Part shown: positions 1 through 10,979 of the stretch, one piece after another
Layout of the letters: each line of letters begins with the position of its first letter
Numbering within the stretch: the first letter of the stretch is position 1
Source: Bigelowiella natans CCMP2755
Lineage: Eukaryota; Cercozoa; Chlorarachniophyceae
Length of the DNA: 63,520 nt
Assembly: GCA_000320545.1 (NCBI GenBank)
Contig: ADNK01000546.1
Coordinates: 5,001 to 68,520, forward strand
Direction of reading: 5' to 3'
The notes under the pieces: generated by a model
Database searches by the model: none
What the model saw: the letters and a program-made list of their open reading frames with translations, nothing else
What the model was told of the DNA's origin: nothing
Position numbers and translations under genes: made by a program

Positions 1-270
1 CGCGGCATTAATTTGGCAATTATTCCCTTGATTCACAGATGAATCGCAGGGCGACCTACTACTCGCAAATAATCGATGCCAAAGATACAGAAGTACAGAT
101 CTTTCTGGTGTTGTTTTCGTTGATTTGCTTATGTTCAATCGTACGCGCTTCGAGTAGTTCTCGACAAAATCCTCGGTTACATACTCACGAAACTCCAAGT
201 GCAAGTTCCACGTCTGCAGCATCATAATATGCAGAAAAGCACGATCAGTAATCAATCAAAGAATGCACGC

Positions 271-317
<47 letters not shown>

Positions 318-438
318 TACACATGCAAGCATACCTCGGAGTAACCCTTGAGTCCTCTTACGGAAGGAATGGTGGGAGGAGCGAGTAAATTGCCTCCAGG
401 TACGTGTTGATATATAGCTTCATACGCCTAAGAATGGC

Positions 439-475
<37 letters not shown>

Positions 476-947
476 CTTTACATATACCCCGTCTCACGAT
501 GAACTATAGAATCATTTATCGTCTCTTCAGCAGCTTTCTTACTATTGCTGCTGCCTAGCTACTACTACTTTGTCTTACTTTTGGATGTATTAGAACAGGA
601 AGCACCCGTACAGCAAGTTGCTTCTTGTTTTGACCTAGAGAGTGTAGAAGAAGAGAGAATAATGTGTATTCTCTTTAGGAGAAATAGCAATTTGTTGTTA
701 CCGCTATTGGCTACTTATTAAACATCGTTGTCGTGTATTTCAACTGCATGTTGTATGATACGCAGCTGCTGCTGCTACTACTACTACTACTACTACTACT
801 TACTTCTGCTACTACTATCACTTACTCGTCCTCGCAACAATTTGCTCCAGAGCGAGATAGCCAACGTTGAATGCCTAAAGACAGACCCACCACAGTTTAC
901 ATAACCACAGGCACAGCAGAGAAACAGGAACACACACACACACACAC

Positions 948-990
<43 letters not shown>

Positions 991-1196
991 CACGCAAACA
1001 ATAAATCCTGGAGTGGTGTGCATGAGTCTTTGCGTGTGGTAAAATGCTTCCACAAGATACTCTCACTGATAAACTCATTTACTCATTAACTTACTCCGGA
1101 TTTGTTATTCTCAGTTGCTGTGAGCGTTGTGAAGGGGCACTTGAGACAATGCAGTCCATTTGGCCATTCAGCTGTGTCACCAGAACTACGCTGATA

Positions 1197-1228
<32 letters not shown>

Positions 1229-1496
1229 TCTTTCAAATCTGCGACAGCCCCAATACCTCACATGAAGACAGATATAACACTCTTCTTCTCATCAATACCT
1301 CACATGAAGAAAGACAAAGCACTCTTCTTTCTTCCTCCTCTCTTTTTTCCTATTCTCCTTCCTGCTCCTACTTCTTCTACTACTCCTCTTCTTCTTCTTC
1401 TTCTTCTACTCTCCTCCTCCCCCCATTCTGCTACTTCCTCCCTTTGTTGTCTCCATCTCAGTCAGTATTCAAACCAACACAGCATCATCATCAATA

Positions 1497-1529
<33 letters not shown>

Positions 1530-1680
1530 TGTTGTTGTTGTTGTTGTTGGCACCTTAAAAGTCTTGACAAACAGCATCTTATCTCCCTTCTTTACTCTTA
1601 CAGGCTTCAAACCGATGCCTTTCTTCCTATCTAACCTGAAGAAGAGTTGACCCATACGCAACACGCGGCCATACACGGAG
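1..1680 (-). other. Possible exons of an unidentified minus-strand gene among microsatellites
   Basis: This stretch holds (CT)n/(CA)n at 281-316, (CA)n at 440-472, (CTA)n at 770-800, (CA)n and (GA)n at 932-986, (ATG)n at 1198-1227 and (CAT)n/(GTT)n at 1497-1550. Between them the minus strand has open stretches that look spliced. One is around 330-390, ending in Y-S-E before a GTATGC donor. A second is around 170-222, followed by a strong GTGAGT donor. A third is around 1570-1676 and is rich in Lys, Arg and Val. No family was recognised and the joins are not proven. If real, this is a gene in tandem downstream of the acetyltransferase that runs off the left edge. Confidence 0.3.
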
Positions 1681-2028
1681 CTTTCCCCTATATCATCGAT
1701 GCTCTTTCATTGTAAAAATGGGATGATGGTGGAGGAGAGGAATGATGTAGGAGGGGAGAGAAGATCAGATAGATGTCTGCAATTGGAGAAGGATTTTACA
1801 TATCTCCACGTTCTATATTTTGAGCATCAGCAAAAGATGGCATCTTATTATTATTTCAGTACTTCCATGAGGAGGAGTTTGAGCCAGATCACAAATTGAT
1901 AATAGATACATCATGTACAACTACTATTACTACTACTACTACGTCTCTTCTTCTTCTCCTCCTTCTAATAACAAAGGCCATTACTACTACAACAACAACT
2001 ACTACTACGGCATGTTCCAAAAGACAAA

Positions 2029-2031
<3 letters not shown>

Positions 2032-2072
<41 letters not shown>
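2032..2072. repeat. (TA)n microsatellite
   Basis: About 40 bp of uninterrupted TA dinucleotides lie directly downstream of the acetyltransferase stop codon, in its presumed 3' UTR. Confidence 0.9.
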
Positions 2073-2074
<2 letters not shown>

Positions 2075-2722
2075 CCAAACAACACCTGTGATCTCAAGTC
2101 AATTCCTGGGAAATTAGCAGCGGCCTTTCGTAGCGCCTCAGGGTCTTTTGCTGCACTATTATCATTCTTCCTACTACCTGTGTTCTCTTCTTTTTCTTCT
2201 CCCCCCTCTTTCTCCTCTTCTTCTCCGTGCTGTTTTTGCAACTGCTTCTTCTTCTTCTTTCTCTTCTGCTTATTGCGTTTACGACGAAGGCGTTTGGCAG
2301 CAAGTTTGGCCTCTTCAACCGAGGATGAGTCTGCTGCTCCAAGCTCTTGTGGTATTATCTTGTTATTTTTGTCTCCTACTACGCCTTCTTCGTCTAGTAA
2401 CACCTCACTGGTCATCCAAACAGTGAAAATACCCCCCTTCTTAGAGGAAGAAGATATTTTTTTGTCGTTGCTCTTTCTAAGTGGCAGTCCTTTTTGAATG
2501 TCCTTAAGTAAGTCACAATGTGTTTCGATGGATGCACAGCTACTGCTACTACTGCTGTTCTTCTTCTTCTTCTTCTTCTTCTTCTTCTTGTCCTTTGTTC
2601 TATCGTGATGCCCATCACTCTCTTCTTCACCCACTGCCACATCATCATCCCCGCCAGGGAGGATAACTCTCTTTGCAAATGGGTTGCCGGCCTTTCCAAT
2701 TATATGTGTAGAAATAAGAATA

Positions 2723-2762
<40 letters not shown>

Positions 2763-2895
2763 GTGTATGAGGAGGATGTGTGGATGGCAGAAATAGGTTG
2801 ATGATCTCAAAAGTAAGGCAGGACTTTTAGAATCTGAGTTGTTCAAACTTTGAGAATACTACTAGTAGCATACCATTACCACCATTAGCACACTG

Positions 2896-2926
<31 letters not shown>

Positions 2927-3124
2927 ACTACTACTACTACTTCTATTTTACCTTGGTGAATCCGCATTTTCGATAGAATTCTACATTAGAAGGTTGTGTT
3001 CTGATACAGGACGAAGATTCAAGATGTTGTTTGTTGTGGTTCATGGCGATGATATTCGGATTCACACATGTATAAAGACTCCACCATAAGTTCTCTTCCC
3101 TATCCCACCCCCTTCTTTATTCTT

Positions 3125-3162
<38 letters not shown>

Positions 3163-3379
3163 CAAATATCAATCCCCCCTTTCCTTTGTTCCATTTTATT
3201 CTCTCCAATCATCTCGACTTGAGTAGAATGTATTTGTTCTCCGGAGCGTGTTTGACAACATAGGCCTTCGCCGCATCCAACAGACGCTTTCCTAAATCAA
3301 AGTGGTGGAGCACAAGGTAGCTTTAGCAGGGAGGGGGGGGAAAGGCTCAGGAGAAATAATGAAGGCAAGTGAGGGAGAT

Positions 3380-3422
<43 letters not shown>

Positions 3423-4567
3423 AATGCCGTGGTTTCGCAGCTCTTTCCTGACACAGAGTGAGTGAAGAATCAAAGCCTACAGAAATATAATAACCATTTA
3501 GCGATGATGATGATGATGATGATGATGATCTTTTGATGATGATAATAACAACGGCATATATTGCATTCACAACACGCGATAGTGGAATCGCCTAGAGGAT
3601 AAACAATTAAAATAAAGTAGTGAAAAAACACCAGAAGTCACACACAAGTGTTTCCCTATTGACTCCGATTCAGAGCTATAAAATTGCAATACTGTTTTCC
3701 TGTTGCTGTGCGAACCTTGGCATTCTTGAAGGTTGATTTAGCAGCATCCAGACGTGCATGGGCTACTACAACTTTTCCATCTTCTTTTTTGATGTCTGTA
3801 GCACCATCAGAAGAGGCCCTACCTTCTATTTTTGACTGCTTTCTCGTGAGAAGGAGTGTGAATGAAGTCGCGCCATCCGATCTTGGAGAAGTGTACCTTT
3901 GGTGTTGTTCGTTTAATGTATTTATGCACAAAATGGACACAAGATTCAAAATGGACACAAGATTGAAAAAGAACTCAGATTAAGCAACTGTAAGAAGTAA
4001 AATGACACCGCTAGTGAAGAAGAGATGTGTTGACGAAAACTGCCTTCACATTGGGGAGAAGGGTGCGTAGATGTATTTGCTTGTGCGGTGTACAGCATCG
4101 TGATTTCTTACCCAGATGATAATGTGAGGTAATGATTCGGTGCGGTCGTAAATTCAAAATATGTACGAACAAAAAGCCAACATTTTCCCCCAAAATAGAA
4201 GCAAAGTGAAGCAACAAATAGTGTACAGGTAGGTGAGGTCGTGGTTTGGCGAAAGTAACAAGTGCTCTGTAGTTATATGGAATCCCAACAGATAAACAAG
4301 ATACAATATCCAGATGTTAGGTCCCTTCTATTTTCTCCTCTCTCTACCTTGCTATGGCTTTCATCCGGGTCTCTTCACTCACCCCAGGCCACTGAAGAAG
4401 ACAACAGAGGGATGATAGGATGCGATTAACACACTGTCTTATGACATGCACGTACTACCACGCCCACCTGATCTTTAAGAAGCTCAACAGTCTCTGCAAC
4501 CAAGTCCGGTGCGGCACCAATTTCGACCAGGGAGAGGTCCCCCTCCGCAAATACTACTTTGTTTGAC
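2071..4567 (-). CDS. NAA80/NAT6-like GNAT N-acetyltransferase with charged C-terminal tail
   Basis: A GNAT-fold acetyltransferase most like NAA80 (NAT6), which acetylates the processed N-terminus of actin in the cytosol. Exons on the minus strand: 4468-4567, 4348-4391, 3716-3896, 3422-3476, 3219-3291, 2952-3000 and 2071-2691; all phases close. In order one reads the N-terminal L-L-K-D-Q/W-P-G segment (compare L-N-x-x-W-P in NAA80), the strand V-V-V-A-H-A-R-L, the acetyl-CoA loop R-N-H-G-I-G and the C-terminal V-E-F-Y-R-K-C-G-F motif. The last exon adds about 150 residues of low-complexity Lys/Glu/Ser tail, including a Lys run encoded by a (CTT)n repeat at 2558-2590. The start codon was not found: the first exon needs a preceding exon ending in phase 2. 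The actin substrate is inferred from family only. Confidence 0.8.
2727..2761. repeat. (GA)n microsatellite in an acetyltransferase intron
   Basis: A GA run on the plus strand, so CT in the sense of the gene, lies just upstream of the 2691 acceptor, where it could act as a polypyrimidine tract. Related runs in the same gene are (CTA)n at 2894-2940, (CT)n at 3124-3159, (GA)n at 3381-3420 and (ATG)n at 3502-3530, all intronic. Confidence 0.85.
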
Positions 4568-5077
4568 CTACGCACGGAATAACCATTTCTTTTAGCATTA
4601 AGCCACGAACGCTCGCAACAAAATCAAGATCTGCCTTCTCTGGAGGCATGCACCTCCGCATATTGCAAAACTGTTACATGCTGAGCAACCAACAATATGA
4701 TCAAGTAGATCTAGCTGCTCCTCTTACATGTCCTCCGATCCAACGATGCTCCTACGACTGCAAGCACGAACTCGATCGTTTCAGTCGAGATTGAGCCAAG
4801 ATGATCACACGAAATCACATTCGTTTTTCATGATTATGCTAATTCTGACATTGACGTATATATAAAAATAAAAGCATCTACTCTCCAATGTGATAATTTA
4901 GACTAAATTCAAGTCCTGACACATCGGTAAATTGACAAGAGAATCTCATCCAAAATGGACTCTTTTCAACACCACAAAGTACCTAAATTATTCTGAAACT
5001 ATTTCCGCAGTTGGGAAGTCGCTTGATTCCCCCTTTTAGTAAATTAAAAATAACATAGGATATTTTACGCTATAATA
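4568..5077. other. Divergent 5'-5' gap between acetyltransferase and deiodinase
   Basis: About 500 bp between two divergent genes. It is AT-rich near 4840-5070 with TATATATAAAAATAAA at about 4857 and probably contains both promoters, plus the missing first exon of the acetyltransferase. No recognised regulatory site is claimed. Confidence 0.4.
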
Positions 5078-7364
5078 ATGTTCTATCTAGTCCCAATTGC
5101 CGTGAAGCTTCCTCAAAACCCAGTGCAACAAATTGTCGCCCCCTTCAATCTTAAAGAAGTACCAATGCTTGATGTTGTGGTTCCTGTACCTCTCTGGGTT
5201 GTGATCGCCTCCTCTGCTATCCTTGCTTACACCATCCACCTTTCACTTCGGCCGGTACCTGACAAAATTGAGGGGGAAACAGCATTGGTTGTACAGTACA
5301 ATGGAGATTCTTTTTCAGCACAGCGACTGACTACTCCCCTTTACGCGTAGCAGGCCACGAGAGACGTGAAGAGTACGGATGACACCCTTGTTCCTTTCAA
5401 ATGGGTTCAACGGGGTGAAAAAAAGGGGAATGACGAGCATATAGAGCTACTGTCGGAAAGGATTCCTGAGAAAGACATGCAGGTACATGAATTTTTACCA
5501 TGTGCTGAACCTGGTTGTCAATATTGCCCAAAAACTGGCGAGTAATCTTGAATATTATCCTTCAAGGTACGCGCCCGCAAATTCTATGAGTTCTTGAATA
5601 TGAGGCGATCGCTCCGATTCTACTCCACTGGTAGTAATAACGGTCAAATCCTCCCATGCCTCTCCGCATACCAGAATGTTAGCTCAAGTAGAACAAGCTA
5701 AAAGTAGAACAGATAGCCAGTGGATTATGCTCCTATATAGTCTCTCTTTTTCTTCTTCTACCTCCCCTTCAGACCCGATTCCCCATGGAGTCCTTGAGGA
5801 CTGTATTCGAACTGCGGGTACTTCCGTGCTAACGTTAAACCATCTTACGGGCCCCGCGTTTGTAATTATTATGGTTCCTGTGTAATTGTGAATAATGAAC
5901 TGGGTAAAGGTACGGCTCCATCAGGGGCACATAAGCAGCCCTGGACCTTTGCAATTGTTCGGTAATTTGTGCCTAGCATTTGAACAAGACACTCTTCCCA
6001 ATCATCACTTGTTGTTGCGCGTATTACTTTAAGAGGGAAGGAGGAGCGGGCACGGATCCGTGAACTTGTTGAGAAGGTGCTAATCATATCATCCACCTTC
6101 TGTCATGCGAAACCTATTTCATAATACATTTATTATTTTAGGAAGAAAAGATTAACTACGACAGACGAATGAAGAAATCATGGGTGCTTCGCCAGAATTT
6201 TTAGCATGCATTTGCAAAATCGTAGAGTAGCGCAGATCTCACACAACCTTTGAAACCGTCATGATGAGTGCGTACTCAACATGTGGAGGAAAATATTGAC
6301 AACTCCTCAACTGACACTTTTCTCTTCTTCGTGCTCCCGCTTTTCCTTCCTCCTTACCTTACCCTACATAGGTGAATGATGTTGCTGTGCTGACTGGTGA
6401 AGGAGCTGACAAACGATTGTACGGATCTGGTGATTACATATAATTGAACAAAACATATCGTCTATAGAATGAAATTTAATAGCTAAATCGTTATGCATGT
6501 GGAACCCTCACTATGATCAACCACACGCGTTCTTTGTTATAATTCTCTCTCCATCGAAGACTTCTCCATCCACTCTATTGCCCTTCCCCGCGTTCACCCT
6601 GTACTCTTTCTGCGGCATTAGGGGCGCCGAAAAAGCCTTACCTGACTGACGCACCTGCGCTAGTTGTCTTGTTCAAGCAGGTTTCCAACTTAAGTTGGCA
6701 GGAGGGAAAGAGAGATAGAGGGGGGGGGGGGGGAGGTGAGAGGGGGAGAGAGAGAGCATTAAATGATCGGTTTCTTGGGTAGGTACATGGTGTTGATTCG
6801 GATGGAAAGCGAACGGACAACTACTACGTGCAGGTAGCACTTATTTCTTCTGGTTCTAATTACATTGATGATCCTTCACTTGTTGCAGGAAAGCTGCGGC
6901 ATTGCTACAGGGATGTTCATTGCTGCGCTCCATAATGTAGGACTGGCTACACTTACATCAACGCCTATGGGTATGTTCGCATATTTTTAGTTTGTAGATC
7001 TTGCCTATGTACTGCAATTTGTAGTTCAAATAAAAAAAAAATGTAGGGGCTGGTAAAGCAATCGGGGACCTCCTAGGCCGGCCTACATACGAGAAGGTAC
7101 CCAATACACGCCAGAGAATAAGATGTGCCACACGACCATCAAGGAATAATTTGAAGTGATGTGCTGTGCATGCGTATATATAGGTGTTTCTCCTGTTGCC
7201 AGTTGGGTACCCAGCCAAGGATGCAACGGTATATCATTTAGAATAGTGGATAGAATTTCGAAATTATTATGGAAAGGGTAATATATGCGGGATCACTGCA
7301 GGTGCCATACCGAGATGCACAAAGTCTTAGAAAGCCAGACACAGAGCTCTTCATATCGAAGTAG
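5078..7364 (+). CDS. Iodotyrosine deiodinase-like flavoprotein, membrane-anchored
   Basis: A nitroreductase-superfamily enzyme that in animals removes halogen reductively from iodotyrosines using FMN and NADPH. Fourteen exons: 5078-5254, 5354-5482, 5567-5630, 5773-5817, 5910-5961, 6034-6076, 6142-6183, 6372-6429, 6622-6680, 6783-6833, 6889-6970, 7047-7096, 7184-7228 and 7302-7364. All junctions keep phase and give 319 residues (human IYD 289). One membrane helix lies near residues 35-56. Diagnostic motifs are [22 protein letters not shown] (FMN site), [13 protein letters not shown] and L-L-P-V-G-Y-P. The lid residues that bind the iodotyrosine zwitterion in mammalian IYD (Glu and Tyr in E-K-I-N-Y, Lys in K-P-Y-L) are all present, which argues for a true IYD rather than a general nitroreductase. 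The lid is about 11 residues longer than in mammals. Confidence 0.9.
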
Positions 7365-7972
7365 AGGTGATCAGAGTAGCATACCTTGTATCTATACCAA
7401 CGCTTATTGGACACGCTCTTGTGTCCTTGGTGCCCACTGGAGTAACGTCAAACAGGTTTACTCGTTCATTCTGGACGTATATGTAGATATGTAGTACTGC
7501 TGAGTGCAAAATTGCGCATTAAAAATATCAAACAAAACTAGCTATGCACGCGTTATTGACCTATGAAGCCCGCATGAGCACTGTACTAGTGTATTAGCGA
7601 GCATGCATGACATAGCAATAAAGTACTAATACATGGTGAGATAGCCTGCACAATAGTCGAATAAGGCTTAACGGCTGGATAGCTGCCAGCACTATGACGC
7701 CCGCTAACCCCGCATACTCTAGCTAGCTAGATGCTGTGGCGTGCTTGCCACTATGTTTGCACGCATCAGCAATGCCAGAGCAAAGATAGCGAGTAGAACA
7801 TATGTTATCCAGACGTAAGACGCAAATGTTGTTACATGCTGCTGGTACATAGTGGTACGCACATGGTAGCTAGCATGTGCTGGTACATGTTTGGATGTGT
7901 TGAGGTCGTAGTTACGTACGACACAAGAGGTGATGCTCATTGCGCTTGCTGCATGATAATCTGGGTGCCTCA
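7365..7972. repeat. Convergent 3'-3' gap with CTAG/GCATGC-rich block
   Basis: Gap between the 3' ends of the deiodinase and eIF4E genes. From about 7540 it is rich in self-complementary words: CTAGCTAGC-type runs near 7720-7732, GCATGC at about 7600, plus GTACGTAC and ACTAGT. No coding sense was found. Confidence 0.6.
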
Positions 7973-9690
7973 TTATCTGCCCCGTCCCTTATTTGAGCCC
8001 CCACCATTGCCATGTTTGTCAGAATTGCCGCGTCTTGATACAGTGTAAGGTGGACGAGGGCCCTTCGACAAAGAGAAGCGTGGTGTCATCACATCGTGCC
8101 CCCTCCCCACACTTTTGGAACCATCTTTCCATGCTCGACTACTTCCGCCTCTTTCCCCAGTATGATGATGACGCTGGTGAGTCCTACCACCACCACCATC
8201 GCTATGATGCTGCATTGGTGGAGGCGGTGCTGGCGGCACTTCCTTCCACGGGTGGCGAAGACTTTCTGGGATTATTAACCTCTGACCAGCGTTAACGAAC
8301 AAATGGTAACCACATGAAAATAGATGCAGCGGATATGTCTTGCATTAAGTAAAGATAGTAATAAGGATTCAATACATCCACATAAAATTTAATTGAAATG
8401 TAAATTATAGAATGAGCAGGGAAGAGAGAGGGAAGAGACTGAACAATATTACATCATAAACTTCAAAATAAAAATCAACTGTAGAGTTTAGTAATGAAAC
8501 TTTTCCGTTTACCAAAGTCAAATATTACATTATTTTTTATTCCTCTATGCTGTATTTGATGAAGATCTATTGTGCTGTGAAAAGTGTGCACCTGGTCGTG
8601 AGATTGAAAAGCTAGTTCTTTTCCGAGTGGAAGCCCCATAAGATCTTTGATTTGAACCCCGATGGATATTATCAGCTCCTGATTATGATGATAGTAATCG
8701 GGACGACCACAACGACACCAACGATGATGAGGAAATGATAATCGCGGGTAACTTGCAAAGGCATAGCGAAGGCGAGGACGCTGCCTAAGAATTTTAAACA
8801 TCATTACCTCAAACTCCCTACTTGCATGCCTTATCCAGACCGATATTCTCCGTAAATTTCTTTTATTATTTAGTACAACCCTAAAATGAGAGAAAGAGAG
8901 CCAGAGTGGAGATGATGAATGTGATGATAAGATCGGAAGAGAGATACCAAGAGAAAGGGCACCAGAGATATGAGGCATTGCAACTTTACCCGCAAATTTC
9001 CCCGTAGTCGTCGAAATCGCCAGAAACTAGAGCTGAGAGTAAGCTTTCCCAGTAGAAATCGACTGCACTTTCGTCTACGTACCGTTGAAAGGAGCTTAGC
9101 TACTACGTACCATATTAATTAAATTAGCACCTAGATTTTCGAACTCCTTGGAGCCCAGAGTAACAGTCCATCTGCCGCCCATTGCATTTGCAGGATCTTC
9201 CCATGCTGGGGTGATTCCCTACTTATGATGACGGGGGTGATAGTTTAGCCTCATATCAAGTAATCAGGTGCGTGCCCATATTTTTTTGTGCGCTCATACC
9301 TCTTTAAAAAAGTAAAGATCGCAACCTTCTGCCAAACTGCTGGGTGGCTGCAGGGAAGAGGGGAATAGGAGGAGAGGCCACAAAATTATTTACCACGGCT
9401 GGGTAGCTTAGAACATACTTGGTAATAAGTGATAAGATCTGAATCTCCAAGTCTCAAGGTTGCTAGGAGCCTACCTTCATAGCATGGAGGTAGAACGAAA
9501 ACGTTGGTTTCTGTTGGTGTGATTGGACATATGTGATTAAAACGCAATGATGCAATTAAGCTGTGCAACGACGAAAAAATCCGGACTCTATTTTGTTGTA
9601 TAAACATATTTTTAATTCGGTGTTAAATCAGTGTTAGGTGTGCATACATCTGAACATGTCCACAGGTTGTCGAAAAGATCCTCCCAGTTG
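7973..9690 (-). CDS. Eukaryotic translation initiation factor 4E family protein (5' end unresolved)
   Basis: A cap-binding protein that recruits mRNA to the ribosome. Minus-strand exons: 9648-9690, 9300-9347, about 9107-9218, 8990-9032, 8808-8880, 8529-8678 and 7973-8281. They read N-W-E-D-L-F-D-N-L (the V-E-x-F-W-x-L-Y-N region), A-E-G-C-D-L-Y-F-F-K-E, then I-T-P-A-W-E-D-P-A-N-A-M-G-G-R-W containing the cap-stacking Trp-Glu, then D-F-D-D-Y-G-E-I-C-G, R-I-S-V-W-I-R and I-G-V-Q-I-K-D-L-M-G-L-P followed by Q-S-H-D. The first exons, with the N-terminal Trp pair, were not placed; a candidate with R-W-T-C-W lies near 9780-9830. The last exon adds about 100 residues rich in Pro, His, Arg and Gly, which ordinary eIF4E lacks. 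Confidence 0.8.
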
Positions 9691-10979
9691 CTAGTCCTAG
9701 TGTCCTAATTTACAAATGGATTTAAGCCGGTCAATTCAATTCTGCAGTAAATGTATATATTGCCATCGCTACACTGTCAGCGTTAACGACACCTTTGAGA
9801 ATCCCCAGCATGTCCATCTGTACTGCAAGGTGTCACCCTCCCATTCGGTCTACAGAGAAAAACATACCCAGGCATGATTACAAAAAAGAAGACAGACATC
9901 CAGTTTGATTCAGAACGGAAAATATATCTTCAAACAGTCACACCTCGGGGTTCTCTTTTACAATGTGAATCATGTGGCCCTTCGTTTCCTTCTTTTCATC
10001 TGCAGAAGCTCTCGCTTCCAACCTTCTCTTTCCTCCTTTTAAGCGGCCCAATCGCGAGATAAGGAAATTTCTCGGTCGTCTCTTAAAATTTAAACCTTTT
10101 ATCAGTCACGGTCGATAAATACATGAAAATAGAAGCCTAAATTAACCTTTTGGAAATCCATCTTCGCCATCTCTTGCAGCGAAAGTAATCGCTTAGGGTT
10201 TACGTTCAAGGTTTCTGAATCGTAAATCTAAAATTTAACTTGTTGGCTTCGACTGATCAGTGTATAGACAATGTACCATGTCTTGATTCATGATCACGAA
10301 ACTGAGGCAGTCCCATAATTTCATTGGTCATAAGCTGCCCTTTGAGTTTCATGCAGTCTTCAGGCTGAGTCAAAGCAGGTTCCAGATTAGACCCTGCAGC
10401 CAATACTGCAGCCACGGTTAGCCATGGAAGTTGCCATTCTGGCATCTAAAGTTCTCGAGAGAACGAGCTTGGCTCGAGTCGAGGAGCTCGACACAGCGAG
10501 AGCGAAAAGCAAGGGCTTGCTAGTGGTTGCTCCATGGAGGCTTCCTATGTTTCAATTTTCTGGGAGATCTTTCCGTCAATTCCCCTCCACCTAAGATGTC
10601 TCCCGGATGAAAAGCCGGGACTTTTATCATGTATGGAAAAATGAGATAACCACTTGTCGCTACTTGGGAATGGGTTCTAATTATGAAAGTCGACGCAAAT
10701 CGAACGGACGTCTTCAAAAGCAAACAGCTTCCCTCCATACGCCTCACCCAGCACCACAGCTTTGATTTCCGACAAAATAAAGTTAGGCCGAAATTCAGAG
10801 GGAAGGTCTGTCCTCTCAAAGGAATTTGGAAATGAAGGAGATTTCGGATCAATTTCGCACCTCTATCGAGTATGTCCTTTTGAATGCACATTAAAAGATA
10901 TAAAAAACCTAACGGCTTCGCGCCAAACCTAAAAAGCCAAGCACCGCCACACATCTCATCTGTCCCGATCAACAGCATA
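9691..10979. other. Divergent gap and unresolved 5' part of eIF4E
   Basis: Holds the unplaced first exon or exons of eIF4E and the promoters of two divergent genes. Open frames at 10257-10445 and 10520-10978 on the minus strand match no family I know. CTCGAG-type words occur near 10450-10490. No other feature is supported. Confidence 0.35.

Noticed and set aside
1044-2497. Many ORFs made of poly-Met, poly-Ser, poly-Leu or poly-Tyr
   Set aside because: Translated microsatellites with no other sense.
3540-3598. Hydrophobic stretch on the minus strand that first looked like a GNAT beta-strand exon
   Set aside because: The exon at 3422-3476 supplies the strand and the R-N-H-G-I-G loop with correct spacing and phase.
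10520-10978. 152-codon minus-strand ORF upstream of the thioredoxin-R2 gene
   Set aside because: No domain features, high Cys/Trp/Arg content typical of chance frames, and it overlaps the likely promoter of the R2 gene.
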